9,668 nucleotides of DNA from Desulfobacterales bacterium (GCA_030017395.1 JASEIZ010000067.1:1-9668); one strand, 5' to 3'; positions 1 through 6,327 are shown, numbered from the stretch's first letter. Notes: generated by a model from the sequence alone, not told the origin. Numbers and translations are program-made.

Positions 1-21
1 CCAAGGCTACAACACTTCAGG

Positions 22-73
22 TGTTCACTTTTCAAGTTTAAATTGAATAAAAACTGTTCACTTTTCAAGTTTA
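22..73. repeat. Two 19-bp direct repeats near the left edge, possible end of an insertion element
   Basis: The 19-mer tgttcacttttcaagttta occurs at 22-40 and again, identically, at 55-73, a period of 33 bp. A small palindrome (aacac/gtgtt) sits at 11-25. Repeated internal sites spaced like this are typical of the termini of some insertion sequences such as the IS21 family, so this may be the end of an element lying left of the window. No transposase is visible, so that identity is only an inference. Confidence 0.55.
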
Positions 74-96
74 GATTACAATACTTAGTCTCAACA

Positions 97-123
97 TTGA
101 CAATATTACCCGTTCATTGTAAT
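97..123 (+). promoter_or_regulatory. Candidate sigma-70 promoter for the N-ATPase operon
   Basis: A perfect TTGACA at 97-102 is followed after 15 nt by TGTAAT at 118-123 (five of six matches to the -10 consensus). The spacer is a little short. The -10 overlaps the right arm of a 10-bp inverted repeat (agattacaat at 73-82, attgtaatct at 116-125), which could be an operator or chance. The position, about 100 nt upstream of atpD, is reasonable. Confidence 0.35.
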
Positions 124-134
124 CTTGATATTGA

Positions 135-186
135 TGAACCGCAGAAGCGAGCGCATTCCCCGCTGCTTGCGGCGGGGAGCTTCAAT
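135..186 (+). repeat. Dispersed GC-rich hairpin element, copy 1 (family A)
   Basis: This 52-bp element contains a 7-bp stem, tccccgc at 157-163 and gcgggga at 172-178, with an 8-nt loop. Its right 35 bp (152-186) recur exactly, inverted, at 7285-7319. Its left 39 bp (135-173) recur exactly in the same orientation at 9023-9061. It is a short non-coding interspersed repeat (REP or MITE-like) lying between the candidate promoter and atpD, so it would be in the 5' leader of the operon mRNA. Confidence 0.8.
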
Positions 187-230
187 ATTTTATAAGGCTT
201 AAAGACATTTTTTGCAATGTTTTTGTAAAA

Positions 231-1625
231 ATGACTGAGAATGACACCTTAAATAAATCAAACCACGGCACAGTTATTTCCGTTCGCGGAAGTGTAATTG
301 ATGCTCATTTCCCCAAAAGACTTCCTCATATTCACAACCTTTTGAGAACAGGCGATAACCAAAGCATAGCCTTCGAGGTTGAGACACATCTCAATTCAGA
401 AGTTATTCGCGGTGTTGCGCTGACCTTGACCCAGGGATTGGCCCTTGGTTCGCAGGTTATTGATACGGGCCGGCCTTTGCATGTCCCGGTAGGAAAGCAT
501 TTGCTTGGAAGAATGTTCAATCTATTCGGTGAACCTATCGATAGAAAGGGTGAAATCAAAGGAGGAGAATGGCGTTCCGTTTACAGGGAGCCTGTGCCCA
601 TCAGTCAACGCTCGACAACCTCTGAAATTTTTGAAACCGGCATAAAGGCTATCGATGTTCTGGCTCCTATGGAGAGGGGAGGGAAGGCCGGTCTTTTTGG
701 TGGCGCCGGTGTCGGCAAGACAGTAATAATTACTGAAATGATACATAATATTGTCGGCCGACGCGAGGGAGTCAGCATCTTTTGCGGTATTGGTGAACGA
801 TGCAGGGAAGGGGAGGAGCTTTACCGCGAGATGAAGTCGGCCGGGGTGCTTGACAACACAGTAATGGTATTCGGACAGATGAACGAACCGCCCGGTGCCA
901 GATTCAGAGTAGGTCATGCGGCGCTGACCATGGCCGAGTATTTCAGAGATGACGCCAGGCAGGATGTGTTGCTTTTGATCGACAATATTTTTCGTTTTAT
1001 CCAGGCCGGATCAGAGGTATCCGGGCTCATGGGACAAATACCTTCCCGCCTCGGGTATCAGCCGACCCTGGGAACAGAATTAGCCAGGCTGGAAGAGCGG
1101 ATATGCAATACAGCTACCGGCGCAATTACTTCTACTCAGGCTGTGTATGTTCCGGCGGATGATTTTACGGATCCCGCCGCAGTTCATACCTTTTCTCATC
1201 TTTCCTCATCCATAGTATTATCAAGAAAAAGGGCCAGCGAAGGGCTTTATCCAGCCATAGATCCGCTCAAGTCCGGATCTAAAATGCTTGTGCCTCCTGT
1301 AGCTGGAATGAAGCACTACAGTGTGGCACAGGATGTGCGTAAAACACTTGCAACATATGAAGAAATGAAAGATATCATTGCCATGTTAGGGTTAGAGGAG
1401 CTGTCGCGGGATGACAGGCGGATTGTGCGCCGTGCCAGACAACTGGAAAGGTTTATGACGCAGCCTTTTTTCACAACCCGGCAATTCACAGGCTATGAAG
1501 GCAGGATGGTTGACCTGAAAGATGCTTTAGATGGTTGTGAGCGCATATTAAATGATGAATTTGCCGATTATCCTGAGAGATCGCTTTATATGATCGGAAA
1601 TATTAACGAAGCAAAAAAAACATGA
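231..1625 (+). CDS. atpD: N-ATPase (F1-type) catalytic subunit beta
   Basis: Catalytic subunit of the F1 head, which makes or hydrolyses ATP on the cytoplasmic side. The 464 residues contain the P-loop GGAGVGKT (157-164), the catalytic Glu in GIGERCREGEEL (E189), the Walker B stretch DVLLLIDN (245-252, D251) and the family signature PAIDPLKSGS (341-350). The DELSEED lever is the variant EELSRDD (389-395). GERC, where ordinary F-type beta has GERT, is to my knowledge usual for N-ATPases. It is the first gene of the operon, as in other N-ATPases and unlike standard atp operons, where beta is near the end. The ATG has no clear Shine-Dalgarno sequence, but the following NHGTVISVRGSVID matches the normal N-terminal beta strand. 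The stop overlaps the atpC start as ATGA. Confidence 0.97.
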   Translation: MTENDTLNKSNHGTVISVRGSVIDAHFPKRLPHIHNLLRTGDNQSIAFEVETHLNSEVIRGVALTLTQGLALGSQVIDTGRPLHVPVGKHLLGRMFNLFGEPIDRKGEIKGGEWRSVYREPVPISQRSTTSEIFETGIKAIDVLAPMERGGKAGLFGGAGVGKTVIITEMIHNIVGRREGVSIFCGIGERCREGEELYREMKSAGVLDNTVMVFGQMNEPPGARFRVGHAALTMAEYFRDDARQDVLLLIDNIFRFIQAGSEVSGLMGQIPSRLGYQPTLGTELARLEERICNTATGAITSTQAVYVPADDFTDPAAVHTFSHLSSSIVLSRKRASEGLYPAIDPLKSGSKMLVPPVAGMKHYSVAQDVRKTLATYEEMKDIIAMLGLEELSRDDRRIVRRARQLERFMTQPFFTTRQFTGYEGRMVDLKDALDGCERILNDEFADYPERSLYMIGNINEAKKT

Positions 1626-2005
1626 AACTTAAAATCTTGCTCCCGACAGAAGTTCTTGTTGACGAAGAGGTTATCAAGGTGATTGCCGAGGCTGATAATG
1701 GTTCTTTTTGCCTTTTACCACGCCATGTTGATTTTGTGACCGCCATTGTTCCCGGCATTTTTTCTTTTATAACACCCGACCTTGTCGAACAGTTTTATGC
1801 TGTTGATGAAGGCATCCTGATCAAATGCAGCCAGGAGGTTATGCTTTCCACCAGAAATGCCGTGCGGGGTCCTGATCTTGGAGTGTTGAAAAAAACCGTT
1901 GAAAAACAATTCGTTGAGCTTGAAGACCGGGAAAAAATGTCGCGTTCCGCATTAGCCAGGCTCGAAGCCGGTTTTATCAGGCGTTTTATGGATATTGAAA
2001 AATAG
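1622..2005 (+). CDS. atpC: N-ATPase subunit epsilon
   Basis: Subunit epsilon of the central stalk, which binds gamma and the c-ring and can regulate ATP hydrolysis. The 127-residue protein has the N-terminal beta-sandwich pattern (about residues 1-85, with ADNGSFCLLPRHVDFVTAI resembling the usual G-x-LPxH-x-D motif at 25-43), followed by one C-terminal helical segment (about 88-127) rich in charged residues. It overlaps atpD by four bases (ATGA), implying translational coupling. It is the last gene before a 256-nt spacer filled with repeats. Identification rests on the beta-sandwich motif plus the fixed atpD-atpC order. Confidence 0.93.
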   Translation: MKLKILLPTEVLVDEEVIKVIAEADNGSFCLLPRHVDFVTAIVPGIFSFITPDLVEQFYAVDEGILIKCSQEVMLSTRNAVRGPDLGVLKKTVEKQFVELEDREKMSRSALARLEAGFIRRFMDIEK

Positions 2006-2032
2006 GGGTTGACAGCATAAGCACTGAAAAAA

Positions 2033-2234
2033 ATGAACATCGAACATCGAACGTCCAACATCGAACATCGAATAGTGAAATCGCTCCGCTCTTTAAGATT
2101 GATGATTGTTGATTGATGATTTGTGGAAGTCGCTTTGCTCTGCCATTTTTAAAAATTGACAAAATTCCTTATTCGACGTTCAATGTTCGATGTTCGACGT
2201 TCATCTTTTAATACGTTCGATGTTGGATGTTCAT
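2033..2234. repeat. Heptamer repeat arrays in inverted arrangement (family B), atpC-atpQ spacer
   Basis: The left block at 2033-2073 is five tandem 7-mers of the form GAACATC (units at 2035, 2042, 2049, 2056, 2063, with one-base variants). The right block at 2171-2204 is the same heptamer on the opposite strand (tcgacgt, tcaatgt, tcgatgt, tcgacgt), and a third shorter inverted block lies at 2213-2234. The arms can pair over about 34 nt with a few mismatches around a roughly 97-nt core. The core holds a degenerate ttgatgattgttgattgatg stretch (from 2099) and no gene. The array ends 27 nt before the atpQ start codon. Confidence 0.85.
2156..2184 (+). promoter_or_regulatory. Candidate internal promoter upstream of atpQ
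   Basis: TTGACA at 2156-2161 is followed after exactly 17 nt by TTCAAT at 2179-2184 (four of six -10 matches). The -10 lies inside the right heptamer block. If active, it would transcribe atpQRBEFAG separately from atpDC. This is a consensus match only, in AT-rich repeat sequence where chance matches are common. Confidence 0.3.
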
Positions 2235-2261
2235 CTTTCAAAACAATCCGGTATGGCATAA

Positions 2262-2591
2262 ATGCAACCTGTGAATAAAAAGCATCAACAATCATTTAGC
2301 AAAACAGTGGGGGGTAAAGAGGTTCGCAAGATCAAAGCGCGCCACGAGAAGAAGAGTGTTGTCTGGTTTGGACTGGGCATGTTCGGTATCCTTGGATGGT
2401 CTGTAGTCATTCCAACCTTGATTGGGATTATCCTGGGCATCTGGATAGATATAAAATGGCCGAGCCGCTATTCCTGGACATTGATGCTTCTTGTCATCGG
2501 CATTATTTTAGGTTGTTTAAACGCATGGCGATGGATAACATCCGAGCGAAAGATGATTAAAGAGGATAAAGAGACAAAAAAGAATGAGTGA
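2262..2591 (+). CDS. atpQ: N-ATPase-associated membrane protein AtpQ (AtpI/AtpZ-like)
   Basis: Small accessory membrane protein of N-ATPase operons, distantly related to AtpI/AtpZ. The family is thought to help assemble the Fo part; no reaction is known. The 109 residues comprise a basic N-terminus (about 1-32), a transmembrane helix at about 33-56 (WFGLGMFGILGWSVVIPTLI), a second at about 70-92, and a charged lysine-rich tail. WSVVIPTLIGIILGIWID is the recognisable core. The start codon has no good ribosome binding site, and repeat sequence runs to within 27 nt of it. The gene overlaps atpR by eight bases. Assignment comes from the two-helix pattern and the fixed place between atpC and atpR. 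Confidence 0.88.
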   Translation: MQPVNKKHQQSFSKTVGGKEVRKIKARHEKKSVVWFGLGMFGILGWSVVIPTLIGIILGIWIDIKWPSRYSWTLMLLVIGIILGCLNAWRWITSERKMIKEDKETKKNE

Positions 2592-2862
2592 AGTTATAAT
2601 CCTAATAACTGCTTTTGCCGCAGGCATTGGTCTTGGTACATTTTACTTCGGAGGTCTGTGGCTGACCGTGCAACGTCTTCCCAGGGTTAGAAGGCCGGCG
2701 CTTTTGAGTATGTGCAGCTTTTTTGGACGCCTTGGGATAGTTCTTTTTGGATTTTATCTGATCATGGACGGTCATTGGGAGCGGGTTATAGCATGTATGC
2801 TCGGTTTTTTAACAATGCGTGCGATTCTTACGCGCTTCTGGGGGCCGCATAGAGTAAAGTAA
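2584..2862 (+). CDS. atpR: N-ATPase-associated membrane protein AtpR
   Basis: Second small membrane protein specific to N-ATPase operons. The 92 residues form three predicted membrane helices (about 4-29, 40-62 and 66-83). Arginines lie within or at the edge of the helices, R49 in FFGRLGIVLF and R79 in FLTMRAIL. For this family, membrane-embedded arginines have been proposed to pair with the ion-binding Glu of subunit c and so assist c-ring assembly; that role is a hypothesis from the literature. The gene begins inside the atpQ 3' end (8-base overlap). Its stop codon abuts a heptamer and hairpin repeat. Confidence 0.88.
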   Translation: MSEVIILITAFAAGIGLGTFYFGGLWLTVQRLPRVRRPALLSMCSFFGRLGIVLFGFYLIMDGHWERVIACMLGFLTMRAILTRFWGPHRVK

Positions 2863-2943
2863 CGAGCAACGAGAAACACCCCCCTGAATCCCCCCTTGAG
2901 GTGGGACTAAGGGGGGTGTTAACCAGCAACGAGTAACGAGCAA
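2861..2943. repeat. Hairpin element flanked by AACGAGC heptamers (family C), atpR-atpB spacer
   Basis: Heptamers aacgagc/aacgaga at 2861-2874 and aaccagc/aacgagt/aacgagc at 2921-2941 flank, in direct orientation, a 46-nt hairpin at 2875-2920. The outer stem is 11 bp (aacacccccct at 2875-2885 with aggggggtgtt at 2910-2920). A 4x4 internal loop follows, then a second stem of cccccc with ggtggg (five of six pairs) closed by a ttga tetraloop. No T-run follows, so it does not look like a simple terminator. The last heptamer forms the sequence immediately before the atpB ATG. Confidence 0.85.
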
Positions 2944-3627
2944 ATGCATATAACTCCTGATTCAATAATTTTATTTCAACTGGGGCCTGTTTCTTTGAAT
3001 GCAACCATACTGTTTACATGGTGCATAATGGCCTTGATAACCGTGGTATCCTGGCTTGTGACCAGAAAGCTTTCCTCAACAACACAGATGTCTCGATGGC
3101 AGAACTTTATTGAAGTTCTGGTAATCGGTATAAGGGATGAGATTCGTGAAATCAGCAGACAGGATTCAAGCAGGTACCTGCCATTTGTAGGCACACTTTT
3201 TTTATTTATTGCGCTTTCAAATCTTTTAAGTATCATCCCGGGATATAAGCCGCCGACCGGTTCACTTTCAACAACCACAGCCCTTGCTGTTTGCGTGTTT
3301 GTTGCGGTTCCCCTGTACGGCATTGCTCAAAATGGTCTCTCCTATTTTAAACAATATACCAAACCTTCAATATTGATGCTGCCGTTCAATATTATAGGCG
3401 AGGTATCGCGCACCATTGCATTGGCTATGCGCCTTTTTGGGAATATAATGAGCGGCACGATAATTGCTGCCATACTGCTTTCCATTGCGCCACTTATCTT
3501 TCCAATTATAATGCAGGCTTTGGGATTGTTAATCGGATTGATTCAGGCATACATATTTGCAATTTTGGCTATGGTATACATTGCGGCAGGCTCTCGTGTG
3601 CGGCAAAACAAGAAAGGAGATGTATAA
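2944..3627 (+). CDS. atpB: N-ATPase Fo subunit a (ion channel)
   Basis: Stator membrane subunit providing the two half-channels through which the coupling ion reaches the c-ring. The 227 residues contain several membrane helices, including about 20-40, 80-100, 112-130, 143-165, 172-192 and 195-217. The essential arginine is R163 in the motif AMRLFGN (161-167), equivalent to R210 of E. coli. The partner glutamine motif LIQAYIFAIL (199-208) in the last helix is also intact. The ATG at 2944 is preceded only by the heptamer repeat (aacgagcaa), a poor ribosome binding site. The stop is followed one base later by the atpE ATG. Confidence 0.96.
   Translation: MHITPDSIILFQLGPVSLNATILFTWCIMALITVVSWLVTRKLSSTTQMSRWQNFIEVLVIGIRDEIREISRQDSSRYLPFVGTLFLFIALSNLLSIIPGYKPPTGSLSTTTALAVCVFVAVPLYGIAQNGLSYFKQYTKPSILMLPFNIIGEVSRTIALAMRLFGNIMSGTIIAAILLSIAPLIFPIIMQALGLLIGLIQAYIFAILAMVYIAAGSRVRQNKKGDV
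3615..3619 (+). promoter_or_regulatory. Ribosome binding site of atpE
   Basis: AGGAG at 3615-3619 lies 9 nt before the ATG at 3629. An in-frame ATG at 3620 directly abuts this site with no spacing, so 3629 is the better start. This is the only textbook Shine-Dalgarno sequence in the operon. Confidence 0.75.
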
Positions 3628-3628
3628 T

Positions 3629-3907
3629 ATGGATAACGTTGGTATTATTGGAGCTATATCCATTCTTGCGTCAGGACTGACCATCGGCATCGGTTCGATC
3701 GGTCCTGCACTTGGAGAGGGGCGGGCATTGGCCCAGGCTTTGAGCTCTATTGCACAACAGCCTGATGAGGCCAATACGATTACACGTACCCTTTTTGTGG
3801 GGTTGGCAATGGTGGAATCAACAGCTATTTACTGTTTTGTAGTATCCATGATTCTGATTTTTGCAAATCCGTTCTGGAATTATGTGGTATCTAAGGCTGG
3901 GGGATAA
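3629..3907 (+). CDS. atpE: N-ATPase Fo subunit c (rotor ring)
   Basis: Hairpin protein (92 residues) that multimerises into the rotor ring carrying the coupling ion. Helix 1 is about residues 5-35, with the packing motif SxGxAxG at 23-29 followed by E30. The loop is AQQPDEA (42-48). Helix 2 is about 52-80, with the ion site VESTAIY (62-68). E63 is the conserved carboxylate; S64, T65 and Y68 match the Na+-site residues of Ilyobacter-type rings, while E30 takes the place of their Gln32. The ring site therefore has two carboxylates. Replacement of two motif glycines by Ser and Ala fits a larger ring, as known for N-ATPases. Start chosen at 3629 because of its AGGAG spacing. Confidence 0.95.
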   Translation: MDNVGIIGAISILASGLTIGIGSIGPALGEGRALAQALSSIAQQPDEANTITRTLFVGLAMVESTAIYCFVVSMILIFANPFWNYVVSKAGG

Positions 3908-3910
3908 ACT

Positions 3911-4678
3911 GTGCTCATCAATTGGTTTACAGTAATTACTCAGATAATAAATTTTCTGGTGCTTGTTTATCTTCTCAAGCGTTTTCTTTACGGCCCCATT
4001 ATTAAGGCAATGGACAAGCGACAAGAGAAAATCGATCTTCATCTGGAAGAGGCGCGCAAAAAAAAAGAGGAGGCCGATAAGGAGGCCGAGCTGTTTCTTA
4101 AAAAAAACAGGGAATTTGATGGCAGGCATGAAGAAATGCTTTCTCAGATCAAGAAGGAGGCTGAAGCCCGCAAAGCAGAGCTCATAAAGGAGGCCCGCAG
4201 CCAGGTTGATGCTGATATGGCCGGATGGTATGGGGCTATCCAAAAGGAGAAAGAGAACTTTCTCCAGGACATTCGCAGACATGCGGTGAAGCACACCTGC
4301 GCCATTGCTCGCAGGGCAATAAAGGATCTTTCGAATGCCGATCTTGAGGATCGCATTACTAGCATCTTTATCGAACGTCTCCAAAACATAGATGCTGATG
4401 ATAGAGAAGCGCTTGCCCGGACAGTTCAACATCCAGCGGAAGGAATTCGAGTAAACAGCGCCTTTGAGATTCCAGGGGAATCGGCAAAAAAAATTGTGCG
4501 ACTTATACAAAATCTGACTACCGATTCTGTTGTTGTGCGGTTTGGGATTTTACCGGAGCTTATATGCGGCATTGAATTAAAACTTCATGGCCGCAAAATT
4601 TCCTGGAATATATCTGATTATCTGGAGCCGTTTGAGGAAAATATGCGCGCGACAATTGAGGCAAAAACTGGTCATTAG
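3911..4678 (+). CDS. atpF: N-ATPase subunit b with delta-like C-terminus
   Basis: Peripheral stalk protein linking Fo to the F1 head. The 255 residues begin with one membrane helix (about 5-25). A long, strongly charged coiled coil follows (about 33-135; PIIKAMDKRQEKIDLHLEEA is the normal b-subunit start of it). The C-terminal part (about 185-245) resembles the end of the delta subunit: SVVVRFGILPELICGIELK parallels the delta motif around D-P-x-L-I-G-G. The operon has no separate delta gene (atpH), so this region probably does its job. A normal b subunit is about 160 residues. Translation starts at GTG (3911), three bases after the atpE stop. The last codons (Gly-His-stop) lie inside a downstream repeat. 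Confidence 0.93.
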   Translation: MLINWFTVITQIINFLVLVYLLKRFLYGPIIKAMDKRQEKIDLHLEEARKKKEEADKEAELFLKKNREFDGRHEEMLSQIKKEAEARKAELIKEARSQVDADMAGWYGAIQKEKENFLQDIRRHAVKHTCAIARRAIKDLSNADLEDRITSIFIERLQNIDADDREALARTVQHPAEGIRVNSAFEIPGESAKKIVRLIQNLTTDSVVVRFGILPELICGIELKLHGRKISWNISDYLEPFEENMRATIEAKTGH

Positions 4679-4787
4679 TCATTGGTCATTGGTGGAAAGT
4701 CAAACAAATGACTTAACCATTCACGATGACAAATGACAAACGACCAGTGACAAATGACCAGTGACAAATGACCAGTGACAAATGACT
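4670..4787. repeat. Heptamer arrays in inverted arrangement (family D), atpF-atpA spacer
   Basis: The left block at 4670-4693 is ggtcatt, agtcatt, ggtcatt, ggt. After a short unique core come the same heptamers on the other strand. They include three perfect copies of a 14-mer accagtgacaaatg at 4743-4756, 4757-4770 and 4771-4784 (two alternating heptamers per unit), preceded by less regular copies from about 4727. The left block begins within the last two codons of atpF and supplies its TAG stop at 4676-4678. The spacer carries no gene. Confidence 0.88.
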
Positions 4788-4803
4788 ACTTTATAGGCAC
4801 GTG

Positions 4804-6327
4804 ATGACCGAGAATAATACTACATCTAAACCCTTTCTTGATGACACCTTCATGCTCTTTGATCAAGCTCTTGAAAAACACACATATGAGCTTAAGGGCC
4901 GGGAAGTTGGGATGGTTTCCTATGTCGGCAGGGGCATTGCCCGTGTTGATGGTTTATCCGGGGTTAAATCCGAGGAACTGCTCCGATTTCCAGGCAGCAT
5001 CCCAGGCATGGTTTTTAATATCGATATTTCAGATGTGGGTGTTATTCTTTTTGGCGAAAGCGAGGAGATAGAAGCAGGTTCCGAAGTGCAGCGCACAGGA
5101 CAGGTTCTGGATGTTCCGGTTGGTGATGCGCTGATAGGACGCTTTGTGGATCCCATGGGACGTCCTCTGGATAATCTTGGCCCTGTGAAGACGTCGGAAC
5201 GACGTCCTGTTGAACGTGAGGCTCCTGAGATTATGGACAGGGCTCCTGTTTTCGTGCCGTTACAGACAGGCCTGAAGGTTGTGGACGCGTTAATTCCGAT
5301 AGGGCGTGGGCAACGAGAGCTTGTTCTTGGCGACCGGCAAACAGGCAAGACAGCTATTGCCCTTGATACAATAATTAATCAGAAGGGAAAGGATGTTCTG
5401 TGCGTGTATTGCGCAATCGGGCAGCGAAGTTCATCGGTGGCAAAACTTATAGATGAGCTCAGGAAGCACAACGCCATGGATTACTCGATCATCGTGGTGG
5501 CGGAAGGGGAAAGCACTCCGGGAATGCAGTTTGTCGCGCCATATGCTGCGACGACTATGGCCGAGTTTTTTATGGAACAGGGAAGGGATGTATTGATTAT
5601 ATATGATGACTTGACACATCATGCCAGGGCTTATCGTGAGCTTTCACTTCTGCTTCGACGTCCTCCCGGCAGAGAGGCTTTCCCCGGCGATATTTTTTAT
5701 ATCCATTCACGGCTACTTGAACGCGCTACCCATCTTTGTGAAGAGCTTGGAGGCGGCTCATTGAGCGCCATGCCTATTGTTGAAACAGAGGCGCAAAACA
5801 TATCCGCATATATTCCGACAAACATCATTTCAATCACCGACGGTCAGATATATCTTTCACCCGACCTTTTTCAAAAAGGGGTGCTTCCGGCAGTGGATGT
5901 TGGAAAATCCGTGTCAAGGGTCGGTGGAAAAACACAGCTTGCCGCATATCGTGCGGTTGCCGGTGATTTGCGCCTTTCCTATTCGCAGTTTGAGGAACTG
6001 GAGACATTCTCCCGTTTTGGCACGCGTCTGGATGATGAAACACGCAAAAGACTGGAGCGGGGAAGACGGGTTAGAGAAATTCTTAAACAGCCTCAACATC
6101 AAGCTATGCCGGTTGCAGAGCAGATAACCGTGTTTGTGGCGGTAAACGGAGGTGTGTTTGATGCGTTTCCCCTTGATCGGATTCCACAAATTGAGCAGCT
6201 TATACGCAAGGAGGTCACGGTTCATCTGCCCCGTCTTTGCGAACAGATCGAAGCCGGCGGTCAATTAAAGGACGAGGATCAAGAGGCTATCTTGAGCATT
6301 GCCCGGAAAGCTGTCGAAAATGCTTGA
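4804..6327 (+). CDS. atpA: N-ATPase F1 subunit alpha
   Basis: Non-catalytic nucleotide-binding subunit alternating with beta in the F1 head. Counted from ATG 4804 (507 residues) it shows the N-terminal helix likely to contact the peripheral stalk (about 11-30), the barrel strand GMVSYVGRGIARVDG (36-50), the P-loop GDRQTGKT (176-183), Walker B DVLIIYDD (262-269) and the signature PAVDVGKSVS (362-371). R372 is the arginine finger that reaches into the beta catalytic site. An in-frame GTG lies at 4801, but the only SD-like bases (tagg, 4794-4797) are better spaced for 4804. Repeat sequence lies just upstream. The 3' end overlaps atpG by eight bases. Confidence 0.96.
   Translation: MTENNTTSKPFLDDTFMLFDQALEKHTYELKGREVGMVSYVGRGIARVDGLSGVKSEELLRFPGSIPGMVFNIDISDVGVILFGESEEIEAGSEVQRTGQVLDVPVGDALIGRFVDPMGRPLDNLGPVKTSERRPVEREAPEIMDRAPVFVPLQTGLKVVDALIPIGRGQRELVLGDRQTGKTAIALDTIINQKGKDVLCVYCAIGQRSSSVAKLIDELRKHNAMDYSIIVVAEGESTPGMQFVAPYAATTMAEFFMEQGRDVLIIYDDLTHHARAYRELSLLLRRPPGREAFPGDIFYIHSRLLERATHLCEELGGGSLSAMPIVETEAQNISAYIPTNIISITDGQIYLSPDLFQKGVLPAVDVGKSVSRVGGKTQLAAYRAVAGDLRLSYSQFEELETFSRFGTRLDDETRKRLERGRRVREILKQPQHQAMPVAEQITVFVAVNGGVFDAFPLDRIPQIEQLIRKEVTVHLPRLCEQIEAGGQLKDEDQEAILSIARKAVENA

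Noticed and set aside
157..178. Rho-independent terminator ahead of atpD
   Set aside because: The GC-rich stem is not followed by a T-run, and the same element occurs elsewhere as a dispersed repeat.
522..917. A 131-codon open frame on the minus strand
   Set aside because: It is antisense to the P-loop region of atpD and has no recognisable domain or ribosome site.
2033..2234. CRISPR array between atpC and atpQ
   Set aside because: The units are 7 bp in direct tandem with no spacers and the blocks are inverted to each other; no cas genes are present.
3557..3628. N-terminal extension of subunit c by 24 residues
   Set aside because: The extension lies within the atpB 3' end in another frame, while the ATG at 3629 has a well-spaced AGGAG and yields the normal c-subunit length.
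3818..4510. A 230-codon open frame on the minus strand
   Set aside because: It lies antisense to atpE and atpF, both certain genes, and its translation shows no family pattern; it mirrors the codon use of the sense genes.
4754..4796. Chain of five-codon mini-frames (ATG ACC AGT GAC AAA TGA) with ATGA overlaps upstream of atpA
   Set aside because: It follows automatically from the 14-bp repeat unit; no ribosome site precedes any of them, so leader peptides are unlikely.
6299..6319. TTG start adding seven residues to atpG
   Set aside because: ATG at 6320 gives the family-standard N-terminus, a GGAAAG site at good spacing and an ordinary 8-base overlap with atpA.
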